Shown: piece by piece, positions 9,170-17,079 of the stretch
Numbering within the stretch: position 1 is the first letter of the stretch
Layout: each line of letters begins with the position of its first letter
Assembly (NCBI RefSeq): GCF_000382385.1
Contig: NZ_KB908335.1
Span: 6,090 to 60,689, forward strand
Source: Segatella maculosa DSM 19339 = JCM 15638
GTDB lineage: Bacteria > Bacteroidota > Bacteroidia > Bacteroidales > Bacteroidaceae
Length of the DNA: 54,600 bases
Direction: 5' to 3'
The notes under the pieces: generated by a model
What the model was told of the DNA's origin: nothing
The model's input: the letters and a program-made list of their open reading frames with translations, nothing else
Database searches by the model: none
Translations under genes and position numbers: made by a program

Positions 9170-9631
9170 TTATGCATGGGGTTGTCCACCGGCCTTACTT
9201 TTCTTTTCCTTCACGATGGCATACTGGTCCATCTCCTTCAGCGTCGCACCGCTGAGCATAGCCTTCACGCGTTTGTGAGAACTGCCGTCAACACGCGTTT
9301 CGGGCGTGAAGAGCACGCGCATGCCCTTGAGGTGCTTGGTGGGGTTGAAGTTTCCCGCCGAGTCTGCGCCCGCGGTGCTGATGGAAATCTTGAAGCTGCC
9401 GAACCCATCGAGCTTCACGCGCTTGGAACTTTGGAGCTGATCGGTCATCACTTCCACCAGTTCGGTCAGCACGGCCTGCACATCGCTCTTCTTCATGGAG
9501 CAGTTGCGCTCGATGATGGCCGAGATGTCGTTCAGATCGGCAGTGCCGTTGTGCATGGCCCGTGCGTAGAACTTACCGTAACCCGGGTGCTTCTTGTTGT
9601 TGTTCTTGTAGATTTTGTAAATCACTGACAT
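9170..9631 (-). CDS. HU family DNA-binding protein (HU-HIG type)
   Basis: 153 residues. The core resembles HU: ISAIIERNCSMKKSDVQAVL as the helical part, then VKLDGFGSFKISI, which is the HU signature strand region. The protein extends beyond normal HU (about 90 residues) with an N-terminal segment YKIYKNNNKKHPGYGKFYAR and a C-terminal FTPETRV region, the arrangement of the Bacteroidetes HU-HIG family. It probably bends DNA. These genes usually sit in small mobile-looking islets with amidases or peptidases, as here. It follows the M15 gene by 81 bases. Confidence 0.9.
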   Translation of the reverse strand: MSVIYKIYKNNNKKHPGYGKFYARAMHNGTADLNDISAIIERNCSMKKSDVQAVLTELVEVMTDQLQSSKRVKLDGFGSFKISISTAGADSAGNFNPTKHLKGMRVLFTPETRVDGSSHKRVKAMLSGATLKEMDQYAIVKEKKSKAGGQPHA

Positions 9632-9712
9632 AATAGTTACCCTTTCTTTTTGTTAAATTGTTAATAAGATTGATAGTGTTTTTCCAATTGGAATATTGCG
9701 AAACGTTTGCTT

Positions 9713-10156
9713 TCAGATAGTCATTTCCATAGCTTCGCCCCGATTGTGGTGCGGAGGTTGGCGGAAGCTCACGTGGAGCCACATGCAACCATTGCGCATT
9801 CGGTGCTCAAAGAGCAGTTGATCGAAGACGAGTGTGTGCTTGATGAACAGGTAGTAGCGCCGTCCGGTTGCCTCGTTGGGGATATGAATGTCGGCCGCTT
9901 CCCCGCGCATGTGCTGTGAATTGGAGGCTCCTCCGACTGCCTTATTCAGGGCATTTGAGCGATATCCGCTCGTGATGATGATGCGTCCGAAACGCATGCG
10001 GAGGGGTTCCAGCACGTTGAGGCACAGTTGCCGCAGGTTTTCCTCTTCCTCACGGCCGGGCAGATTCTCTATTCCGAGTCTTATCGCCATGCCCGACCGT
10101 TGCATTTCCTGTTTTGAGAAATGAGGCGAATACATTTCTTCTGTTGTTTTTCTCAT
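9713..10156 (-). CDS. Peptidase M15 family D-Ala-D-Ala carboxypeptidase-like protein
   Basis: 147 residues with no signal peptide. The zinc-site motif SQHMRGEAADIHI gives His82 and Asp89, and WLHVSF supplies His128. The segment ITSGYRS is typical of the M15A fold. The family cleaves cell-wall peptides and includes phage endolysins and plasmid-encoded hydrolases. Lack of export signal and the HU/smalltalk context suggest a phage-derived role rather than housekeeping wall turnover. It is the first gene of the minus-strand transcript from the promoter at 10205-10237. Confidence 0.88.
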   Translation of the reverse strand: MRKTTEEMYSPHFSKQEMQRSGMAIRLGIENLPGREEEENLRQLCLNVLEPLRMRFGRIIITSGYRSNALNKAVGGASNSQHMRGEAADIHIPNEATGRRYYLFIKHTLVFDQLLFEHRMRNGCMWLHVSFRQPPHHNRGEAMEMTI

Positions 10157-10204
10157 TTGTTTTTGTTATTAAGGTATAAGAAAATTGTTATCCTGAACAC
10201 ATGG

Positions 10205-10237
10205 CAAAGATACGAAATCTTGCACCCCTTTGTCAAA
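10205..10237 (-). promoter_or_regulatory. Promoter of the M15-HU-smalltalk transcript with a shared GGGGTGCAAGATTT box
   Basis: On the minus strand TTTG (10237-10234) and TATCTTTG (10212-10205) are 21 bases apart. Between them lies GGGGTGCAAGATTT (complement of 10215-10228), which recurs in the same place within the DUF4373-like gene promoter at 12538-12569. Confidence 0.75.
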
Positions 10238-10435
10238 TTTTATCTGATACAAAAAACTGATACGCTCCGAAAAAGTCGCTGTTTTAAATTCCATTAACGC
10301 CCGAACAGGCTCGAGTGAAAATATATTTCCATTCAAACTGCTAACTTTGCACCTAAGGATTACCTGTCCGGCCCGCCTGCTTTGCTGACGAAGACCGACC
10401 GGAAGGCCCACCAATGAACCAAAAACCAGTTGAAG

Positions 10436-10801
10436 ATGGAAAGAATATTAGAATCCATGAAAAGCGAAATCGTCGCTATCCTCGCCCTTTCGCCCGACCG
10501 CTACACATGGAAGGGCACCACCACCGACCTGCTGGAGGCCATCAATGTCGTGTGCATGGGCTGCGACCTCTGCGATGCCACCGGCCGCTGCTACTCTTTC
10601 GGCCGTCTCACCCACGACGTCTGCCTGCGCCTCAACCTCCACGAGCCCCACAATCCGCGGTCTTATCTCTCGAAAGCCCGACAGCGGCGCAACCTTCACC
10701 GTCCCCCGTTCATGCGCCGATACGCGTTGGCCCTCGAAACTGTTGACCGCCCCCTGTTCCGCTATATCCATGCGGTCTCGCCCGAGCGTGAACAGCCTTG
10801 A
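10436..10801 (+). CDS. Conserved-looking hypothetical protein
   Basis: 121 residues from ATG 10436. A TAACTTTG promoter element lies at 10342-10349. No signal or membrane segment. It has a compact N-terminal half (RYTWKGTTTDLLEAINVV), a CxxC (GCDLCDATGR), and a basic middle (SKARQRRNLHR) that could be a DNA-binding helix. It is transcribed divergently from the M15 gene. Its place between HU/M15 and the DUF4373-like gene suggests it belongs to the same islet. I do not recognise the family. Confidence 0.55.
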   Translation: MERILESMKSEIVAILALSPDRYTWKGTTTDLLEAINVVCMGCDLCDATGRCYSFGRLTHDVCLRLNLHEPHNPRSYLSKARQRRNLHRPPFMRRYALALETVDRPLFRYIHAVSPEREQP

Positions 10802-11027
10802 ATTTCAACGCGTTCTTCCAATCATACGGCTGTATCGTGCACACCCGCCAACGGTGTGCGTGGTCCTTTCCTACGGACATTCGCACGTATCAATATTGGG
10901 CGAACAGACAGGATTACCGCGCCTGCGCATCTCCTTCCTTATGGAATTTCTGCCAAATGATGCAAATATCAGCGAAATGTGTAAATCCAAACGTAAAATG
11001 TATAACAATGCTTCGGAATTAAAGCCG

Positions 11028-11170
11028 TATATTTGCAGCGTGATAGGAGGAGATCGGATGTGATATCCGGTGTTTTCCGTCTAATCTCAATAGCTGTTAG
11101 CATTTGATTTTGTGGTAAGAAGATTCAGGTTAGACGGGCCCCCGTGCGTTTGCACGGGGGTTATTTTTCT
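11028..11170 (+). ncRNA. Candidate structured small RNA
   Basis: A TATATTTG -7 element (11028-11035) is followed about 100 bases later by a strong terminator, with no ORF between. The predicted transcript (about 11042-11167) contains a hairpin CGGAT-GTGAT-ATCCG (11055-11069), a long-range stem CCGTCTAA (11077-11084) with TTAGACGG (11130-11137), and the terminator stem. No good -33 element is visible. It does not match 6S, tmRNA, SRP or RNase P as far as I can tell. Confidence 0.45.
11139..11170 (+). terminator. Intrinsic terminator
   Basis: CCCCCGTGC (11139-11147), loop GTTT, GCACGGGGG (11152-11160), then TTATTTTTCT. A nine-pair GC-rich stem with a T-run, acting on the plus strand. Confidence 0.85.
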
Positions 11171-11215
11171 CCGGCCCAGGGGGGCAGGGGGAGGCTTCTC
11201 CTCTTTTTGGGGCTT

Positions 11216-12298
11216 TCACCTTTGTCTTTCATAAATCCGGTTCTGATAGGCCATGAATTGGGCACGGGTGTTACTGCCGGGACGCAGCAGGTTGGCCAAA
11301 TAGTCCTTGGCATCAGAGGCCGACCGAATGCGTTTGGCGTGCATTCGGCAGTAGCCTTGGAACCACAGCAGCAGGTTGCGGCGCACGAAGAGGTTGGCAT
11401 GCACAGCGAGGTCGACCATGTGTTCGAGGCTCGCCATGTAGCTGTTGTCGGCATAGAGCAGGGCCAGCAGTTCGCGGGGCACGCCTTCGTCGGGTTGTGC
11501 AGTCGTGTCGGGCGACGGTGTAGCCACGTCGGCTGGCGGTGTGGCTTGCGAATCGGGCGCCACGGGCTGTGGTGACGGTGCGCGGACTGCGGTGGCAGGA
11601 GCCTTTCTGGCGGCTTTTGGCACGGCATGCCTTGGAGTCGCAGTGGTTTTATCCGCAGAAGCATTGGCCACGGCGACCGCTTTCGTGTCTTCAGCAACTT
11701 TTCCTTCGACCACAACGTCGGCGTCGACGGCCTCCGCGTCTTCAGAAACAGTTTTATCGACAGAAGAATCGGCGACGACGGCGAACACTTTTTCCCGCCG
11801 ACTTTCTCTTTTTTTCTCTTTCGTCGTTCTTTGTTCTAGTTCTAGTTCATAGTTCTTAGGAAAGTTAATCGCTTGATTATCAATGCTTCCATTTGTTAAT
11901 TTATTTAAATTTCTATTTGATTTCTCTTTTCCCGTGCTATTTTTAACAAAAAATCGCACGAGATAGGGGCTCGTAAAAATCTGTCCATCGGGTTCGATGG
12001 TGAAGAGTGCGGGGAGATCGTAAATGAGTTGCAGGATTGTTTTCTGATTCTTGTGGCAAGCATGTGCAATCTCCGCCACAGCGTAGAGTGGAGCGCGGCA
12101 TTCGGTGCGTCGTTCCAAGAGGTATTTCATGATGTAGAGCACGATGCCCCAGCCCGCTATGCCGTACTTTTCGCGTACGAGTACCATGTCATAAGCGTTG
12201 AGCATCGAGAGATTGAAGCGTACGAAGAGTTCCGAAGCATTGTTTACGGTGTTCCTTCGGGCGGTTGTTCCCACCCTTTGCGTGTTTTTGTTTTCCAT
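11216..12298 (-). CDS. DUF4373 (Lin1244/Lin1753)-like protein, probable replication or mobile-element protein
   Basis: 360 residues. The N-terminal about 120 residues (FNLSMLNAYDMVLVREKYGIAG, then ILQLIYDLPALF) resemble the winged-helix-like Lin1244/Lin1753 domain of phage and plasmid replication-type proteins. The middle (about 150-270) is low-complexity: acidic, then Ala/Pro/Thr-rich. The C-terminal about 90 residues (ELLALLYADNSYMASLEHM, RRNLLLWFQGYCRMHA) form a separate helical domain typical of these Bacteroidetes proteins. Its leader carries three 66-bp repeats, and its promoter shares a box with the M15-HU transcript. It may be a replication initiator relic or a regulator of the islet. 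Confidence 0.7.
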   Translation of the reverse strand: MENKNTQRVGTTARRNTVNNASELFVRFNLSMLNAYDMVLVREKYGIAGWGIVLYIMKYLLERRTECRAPLYAVAEIAHACHKNQKTILQLIYDLPALFTIEPDGQIFTSPYLVRFFVKNSTGKEKSNRNLNKLTNGSIDNQAINFPKNYELELEQRTTKEKKRESRREKVFAVVADSSVDKTVSEDAEAVDADVVVEGKVAEDTKAVAVANASADKTTATPRHAVPKAARKAPATAVRAPSPQPVAPDSQATPPADVATPSPDTTAQPDEGVPRELLALLYADNSYMASLEHMVDLAVHANLFVRRNLLLWFQGYCRMHAKRIRSASDAKDYLANLLRPGSNTRAQFMAYQNRIYERQR

Positions 12299-12338
12299 TT
12301 TGATGTGATTATTAAGTGTTATCCTTATTTGCTTGGCT

Positions 12339-12536
12339 GCAAAGTCGGTGCAAATGCATGCAATGAAAACTTGTTTTCAGATTGCCGAGTGCAGCCTGAC
12401 TTCTGCAAAGACAGTGCAAACGAGCGCAATGAAAACTTGTTTTCAAATTGCCGAGTGCAGCCTGGCTTCTGCAAAGACAGTGCAAACGAGCGCAATGAAA
12501 ACTTGTTTTCAAATTGCCGAGTGCAGCCTGGCTTCT
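12339..12536. repeat. Three tandem 66-bp repeats in the DUF4373-like gene leader
   Basis: Copies at 12339-12404, 12405-12470 and 12471-12536. The last two are identical and the first differs at several positions. Each contains the dyad GAAAAC-TT-GTTTTC and several TGCA-type motifs. They lie between the promoter (12538-12569) and the start codon at 12298, in the 5' untranslated region. Spaced like iterons, they could bind the gene's own product or form RNA hairpins. Confidence 0.95.
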
Positions 12537-12537
12537 G

Positions 12538-12569
12538 CAAATATACAAAATCTTGCACCCCCTTTGCAA
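12538..12569 (-). promoter_or_regulatory. Promoter of the DUF4373-like gene
   Basis: On the minus strand TTGC (12569-12566) and TATATTTG (12545-12538) are 20 bases apart. The spacer contains GGGGTGCAAGATTT (complement of 12548-12561), identical to the M15 promoter box. Confidence 0.75.
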
Positions 12570-12736
12570 GTTTTTCGGGGAAAAAGTGGAATAATTTAGC
12601 CGGCTGGCTTTTTATTTTATTATTCAATCTCCTTGTTTCCGTGATTTTCTTTCTATATCCTTGCTTTGTATTTGTTTTTTATCTATTTTTGAATGCGAAA
12701 CAGCATGCAAGTGCATTTCATTTATACGCAGGAAAG

Positions 12737-13396
12737 ATGAGAAAGTTTATTTTATTGATGATGTCTATTCTCTTCACGGCGTGTGTTACATCTACGCCTA
12801 AAAAGAGTATATCGAGAAAAAGCAGGCAAAAGGTTTGTTTGGAAAGGCTTGACACCGCTGATGCCAACAAAAGAATCCTTGAATATAGGAAAATGGAAGA
12901 AGCAGAATTTCCTGATGAGCAATTTATGGATCCAGCCAGTTATTGTGAATATACGGATTCTATGGGATGTACCATATCTATTACCAAGACAGTTAATGGA
13001 TATGTCACAACGAAACAGAAAAAAAATAGTTTGTTTGGAGAGTATCGCTATTATTTCCTTAATGGCAATCTCAAAGAATCTGGTGAATATTATTTTCAGG
13101 ATTTTCATTGTGGCATTTGGAGAGCATACGATGAGAAAGGCAATCTGCTCAAAGAAACTGATATGGATAAACCTTACAAGAAATATTCTTGGCAAAATAT
13201 CTTGGCCTTTGCAAAAGAACGTAACATCAATCTTTATGATGACCAAACAACTGTAGATCGGTATGTAGATGAATCCAACATTCCCCATTGGTATATAACA
13301 TGGAAAGATAAGACTGAAGTTTATTTCCATCTTGTTACTATTGATGCACGTAATGGGGATGTCATTGAAGATGATATTGCGTATGGGAAGAAATAA
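12737..13396 (+). CDS. Lipoprotein of unknown function with MORN/YwqK-like repeats
   Basis: 219 residues from ATG 12737. The open frame extends far upstream through the 66-bp repeats, but the signal peptide MRKFILLMMSILFTAC with Cys16 fixes the start, with AGGAAAG just before it. The middle (YRYYFLNGNLKESGEYYF, then GIWRAYDEKGNLLKE) resembles MORN/YwqK-type repeats. The remainder (YITWKDKTEVYFHLVTIDAR) looks like a small periplasmic domain. The gene is distinctly AT-rich compared with its neighbours, suggesting transfer. It lies 46 bases before a second AT-rich lipoprotein gene. Confidence 0.75.
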   Translation: MRKFILLMMSILFTACVTSTPKKSISRKSRQKVCLERLDTADANKRILEYRKMEEAEFPDEQFMDPASYCEYTDSMGCTISITKTVNGYVTTKQKKNSLFGEYRYYFLNGNLKESGEYYFQDFHCGIWRAYDEKGNLLKETDMDKPYKKYSWQNILAFAKERNINLYDDQTTVDRYVDESNIPHWYITWKDKTEVYFHLVTIDARNGDVIEDDIAYGKK

Positions 13397-13442
13397 AATA
13401 TATGATTAGATTGTTTGAAATGAAAAGGGATTTAAAATCTTT

Positions 13443-14027
13443 ATGAAACAGTTATTGTTTATAAGTTTATTCGTTTTCTTGTCATGTACAAGTGGAAATA
13501 ATTACGTTTCTATCCAACAGATAGATTCAAAGTATCCGATTACTATTGGTATAACACACGACACAATTTCGTACGTTGATTTTCCAATAAGTTTTTTGAT
13601 GAATAGAGAAACTAATAATCCAGTGACTTTATTGGGGCATACCTATAAGTCTGGAAGCAGTTACACACTGGGGGATAAAGAATGGTATCTCAATGGAATA
13701 ATCCTATATAACGTAAATGGGAAAATCGGATATTCTCCAGAAGGAGAAGATTGGAGAAAACTTAGTTGTAAACAGCGCGAATATATAGTATTTATCCGAT
13801 ACCAGCAATTAACTCAAGAAGCAAAAACACTTTTGAAAACACAAATAAAATCTTTTCCAGATAGCGGTGAAGTAAAAATTGGTAATATTCAACAACTACG
13901 GAAAAAAAACAAACAAATAGTTTTTGGTTTTCTCAAGAAAGACAGCATTTCTTTTACATTCAGTCATATAAATTTCATGAAAAAATATATAGTAAACACT
14001 ATATATATGCCTGTAGAGGTAAGGTAG
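13443..14027 (+). CDS. Lipoprotein of unknown function
   Basis: 194 residues with signal MKQLLFISLFVFLSC and lipidated Cys15. The body is rich in Asn, Lys, Ile and Ser and ends IYMPVEVR. I do not recognise the family. Two decayed relatives follow immediately, one ending INLPVHVR, so this is a local family that expanded and then decayed. It is AT-rich like the upstream gene. Confidence 0.7.
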   Translation: MKQLLFISLFVFLSCTSGNNYVSIQQIDSKYPITIGITHDTISYVDFPISFLMNRETNNPVTLLGHTYKSGSSYTLGDKEWYLNGIILYNVNGKIGYSPEGEDWRKLSCKQREYIVFIRYQQLTQEAKTLLKTQIKSFPDSGEVKIGNIQQLRKKNKQIVFGFLKKDSISFTFSHINFMKKYIVNTIYMPVEVR

Positions 14028-14029
14028 CT

Positions 14030-14370
14030 ATGAAAAATCTTTTTATTCTTTTAGTTTTAAGTTTCTTTTATCTTGTGATGATAAAATCGACAACGTTATT
14101 TCCGTAGCACAAGCAGATTCTCATTTCCCTGTTTTAATGAAAGTTGATAATGATATCATCAGTATATTGAGTTTCCTTTGGTTTTCCAAATAAAGAAGAC
14201 CATAGACAAGGAAGTAAAATTGTCTGGCGATGGCTATTTCTACAATGCCAAGTATGCAAAGTTACCCAAGGGTTGGTTATACAATGGGAACATATATGTC
14301 ATTTTGGTATGAAAGTAGTTTTAACAAACATTGTATTGACCGCATAAACTTGCCTGTACACGTTCGATAG
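14030..14370 (+). pseudogene. Decayed paralogue of the preceding lipoprotein gene
   Basis: It starts ATG 14030 (MKNLFILLVLSFF), two bases after the previous stop. The frame then breaks: another frame continues CDDKIDNVISVAQADSHFPV, matching VSIQQIDSKYPITI of the intact gene. Further frame changes and stops follow (KLPKGWLYNG matches DKEWYLNG). It ends CIDRINLPVHVR then TAG, the counterpart of IYMPVEVR. At least two frameshifts are needed to reconstruct it. Confidence 0.75.
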
Positions 14371-14730
14371 GTTAGGCAATCTCTCTGAAAATGATGCTTT
14401 CAAGTTTGAAAAGATATTCTTCTTAGCAATCAATGTCTTATCCTTTTCTTTCTGTTCGCTTTCACAGCAACACATCAAAGGCGCAGTTGATTGGACCAAT
14501 AAGACGGTGGACACGTTGATTATTTTAATGACACCGTATCTTCCTATCAATTAAAACTCGAATACAAAAAGTTTGCCGTTCCTTTTACGGCCGAAGAAAA
14601 AGAACTGTAACCCTCGGGAGAGACATATAGCTATGCAATGAACAGCATTGACGGACAATATTACACGGTGGCAGTACGTCCACTCAAGCTAAAGGCAATT
14701 CCAAACGGTATATTCAAGCGTGCAAATTGA
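14371..14730 (+). pseudogene. Second decayed lipoprotein-like fragment
   Basis: Coding-like pieces are interrupted by stops. One reads NDTVSSYQLKLEYKKFAV then PFTAEEKEL and a stop, followed in frame by SGETYSYAMNSIDGQYYTVAVRPLKLK up to a stop at 14728-14730. No start or signal is recognisable. It probably belonged to the same AT-rich lipoprotein cluster. Confidence 0.5.
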
Positions 14731-14736
14731 TGGAGC

Positions 14737-14757
14737 GGACGCACGGCTCGTGCGTCC
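14737..14757. repeat. Single REP palindrome
   Basis: Arms GGACGCACG and CGTGCGTCC around GCT, flanked by AGC and GCT. A solitary copy directly after the pseudogene cluster, without an adjacent partner or the TGTAGGG edge. Confidence 0.9.
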
Positions 14758-14790
14758 GCTCAATTCGTTAAGGAATACAACAGCGCCATG

Positions 14791-15417
14791 CTATTGTTTT
14801 ATAAATCTTCCCTTATCATCAATAGTATATCTGCCAACCACTTGCCTTTTAACTACTTTCTCTTTATATAATTTATTCTTATACACGATGATATCGAGAT
14901 TCTTGGCTATGGTAAAGGATTTGGCTTTCCAATCTCCACTGTTTTCTCCAATTTGCGAGAAGGCGGTTAACCCATCTATTATGTTCTCACCAGCTGATGT
15001 TATTAGTCTGTAAATGTGTGAAGGGGTGTTTTCGAGATAATAGCAAACCATATCAAGCTGAAATTTCTTGCCGGTATGGATGCGATAAAACAGACTTGGC
15101 CGAGATTTATCCCATCGGCTCTTATAAATATTCTCCAATGTGGCATTCCCCTCTATGGTGATAGGAAGGTATGGCATATCTTCTTGCTCTCCCATATCAT
15201 GGCGATCCTTTTCTTTTTGGAATTGCCCAAAATCAAAAGGCAATGAGATTTCTTCGATATCCGTTTCAGATTGCTTCCCAACAACAATCGCCCTTCCTTT
15301 TAAGAGGGGGCCTGTTAGAGTGTCTATCGGGGTTTCCCAACTGGTTTCTGATTCCGTTTTAGCTGTACAAGTACTGGCAAAGAGGCTTACTGCCACAGCT
15401 AATATCATCTTCTGCAT
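14791..15417 (-). CDS. Secreted protein of unknown function
   Basis: 208 residues with an N-terminal signal (MQKMILAVAVSLFASTC, then TAK). The cysteine context is a poor lipobox, so cleavage by signal peptidase I is more likely. The body is soluble, with an acidic middle (KEKDRHDMGEQED) and a beta-rich C-terminus (IIVYKNKLYKEKVVKRQVVG). It is convergent with the pseudogene cluster and not obviously in an operon. I do not recognise the family. Confidence 0.65.
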   Translation of the reverse strand: MQKMILAVAVSLFASTCTAKTESETSWETPIDTLTGPLLKGRAIVVGKQSETDIEEISLPFDFGQFQKEKDRHDMGEQEDMPYLPITIEGNATLENIYKSRWDKSRPSLFYRIHTGKKFQLDMVCYYLENTPSHIYRLITSAGENIIDGLTAFSQIGENSGDWKAKSFTIAKNLDIIVYKNKLYKEKVVKRQVVGRYTIDDKGRFIKQ

Positions 15418-15648
15418 TGTTGTTATGATTTACGTTGCAAACAATCGGCAACTTATTTTTACCATTATCCTAAGTTCTTATTTTGAAACATTACTTCACG
15501 TTCGATTTGGCGACTATCCTCATTCTGAACTATTCGGAAGTTCCGAATAGCTCCCCCTCTTCATAATGTACAATAATATGGGAAATGATTATCGTTCGAC
15601 AAAGACGCAAACAGCGTACACATCGGGCACCACGGGCCCGATGTGCCC
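15418..15648. other. Intergenic stretch with two strong palindromes
   Basis: CTATTCGGAA-G-TTCCGAATAG at 15530-15550 is a perfect 21-bp dyad. CACATCGGGC (15619-15628) pairs with GCCCGATGTG (15636-15645) just past the rseP stop and carries the CCCTACAT edge also seen on the REP elements, so it looks like a REP variant with different arms. Either could stop transcription leaving rseP. No gene seen. Confidence 0.6.
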
Positions 15649-17031
15649 CTACATATACCCCAGCCAGCGCAGGACATCGTTGAGGTTGGCCACGACCATC
15701 AGCAGGATAAGGATAGCAAAGCCGGTATATTCGGCCCTGATCATGAACTTCTCACCCGGTTTACGCCCCGTAATCATCTCGTAGATGAGGAAAATCACGT
15801 GACCACCATCGAGGGCGGGAATCGGAAGAATGTTCATAAAGGCAAGGATAATGCTGAGGAAGGCGGTCATCTTCCAAAAGAGATACCAGTCCCACGTAGA
15901 GGGAAAAAGACTCCCAATGGACCCGAAACCGCCCAAACTCTTGGCACCATCGGCCGTGAAGATATACTTCATGTCGCCCACATAGCCTTTGAGTACGTTC
16001 CAACCGTAGGCAATTCCGGCCGGGAAACTGGCCAAGAAACCGTAGCTTTTGTGCACGGGTGTGTAGAGACCGGCCACACTTGGGAAGGCAATCTGCAGTT
16101 TCAGGTCGGGCGTGAGTAGGGTCTTTGCAGTGTCAACCCGCTCACCTTGATAAACCAACTGCACCGTCCTTATTCGCATACTGTCGGCATGCGTCTCCGC
16201 AGCGGCCAATTCATCGCTCAAACGGCTAAGCTCATCGAGGAAAAGATTGGCCGAAGTGATTTTCACGCCATTGATAGCCAGCAGCTTATATCCCTTTTTC
16301 AGGCCCAGTTTCTCAGCCGGACCGCCCGGCATAACAGAGTCGACTGTTGCAGGAAGATAAGGCCGACAGAAGGCAGGTGTGGTCTTGATCATGTTCAAGA
16401 GATTGATATTGCCCGGCAGGTTCAGCCGCATCGGCTTTCCATTGCGCACGATATCGACGCACCGGGCCTCTGAAAGCGTACGGAACATGTCGGCATCGAA
16501 CTCCTTGAACGTGCCTTTTTCGGTGCCCACGAGCACGTCATGGTCTCTCAATCCATAGCTTTTTGCCTCGTCGTTGAACACCATTCCCTGCGTCATATCC
16601 TTGGGTTGAACGTAGGTTTCGCCCCAAACGAACATGATCATCGAGTAGATGAAGAGGGCAAGAAAGAAGTTCACGGTGACACCACCAATCATTACCAGCA
16701 GGCGTTGCCACGTGGGTTTGGTGCGAAACTCCCACGGTTGTGCAGGCTTGGCCATCTGTTCGGTGTCGAAACTCTCGTCAATCATGCCCGCAATCTTGCA
16801 GTAACCACCCAGCGGAAGCCAGCCCATGCCATACTCGGTATCGCTGTTCTTGGGTTTGAAACGAAACAGACTGCCACCCCATTTGCCGATGCCGACATCG
16901 AAGAAGATATAGAATTTCTCAACCCGAATGCCGAAGAGCTTGGCAAAAAACATGTGTCCGCCCTCGTGGAGCAGCACCAACAGAGAGATTGCCAGCACAA
17001 ACTGCAACGCTCTTACTACGATTACTTCCAT
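15649..17031 (-). CDS. rseP: RIP metalloprotease RseP
   Basis: 460 residues, an inner-membrane site-2 protease that cuts transmembrane segments of anti-sigma factors and other substrates. The zinc motif HEGGH is at residues 22-26 in the first membrane helix. A PDZ domain follows in the middle (PGGPAEKLGLKKGYKLLAINGV, near 230-250), and the second catalytic segment NILPIPALDGGH is near 400. It is the last gene of the tsaB-to-rseP operon, 48 bases after dxr, the dxr-rseP neighbour pair common in bacteria. Confidence 0.96.
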   Translation of the reverse strand: MEVIVVRALQFVLAISLLVLLHEGGHMFFAKLFGIRVEKFYIFFDVGIGKWGGSLFRFKPKNSDTEYGMGWLPLGGYCKIAGMIDESFDTEQMAKPAQPWEFRTKPTWQRLLVMIGGVTVNFFLALFIYSMIMFVWGETYVQPKDMTQGMVFNDEAKSYGLRDHDVLVGTEKGTFKEFDADMFRTLSEARCVDIVRNGKPMRLNLPGNINLLNMIKTTPAFCRPYLPATVDSVMPGGPAEKLGLKKGYKLLAINGVKITSANLFLDELSRLSDELAAAETHADSMRIRTVQLVYQGERVDTAKTLLTPDLKLQIAFPSVAGLYTPVHKSYGFLASFPAGIAYGWNVLKGYVGDMKYIFTADGAKSLGGFGSIGSLFPSTWDWYLFWKMTAFLSIILAFMNILPIPALDGGHVIFLIYEMITGRKPGEKFMIRAEYTGFAILILLMVVANLNDVLRWLGYM

Positions 17032-17079
17032 TCTTATTTATTGTTTTTGTTTACTTTATGATTGGGTTCGCCTGCCCGT

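Noticed and set aside
12029..12736. Long plus-strand open frame running through the 66-bp repeats into the lipoprotein gene
   Set aside because: It is antisense to the DUF4373-like gene and open only because 66 is divisible by three. The signal peptide at 12737 marks the true start.
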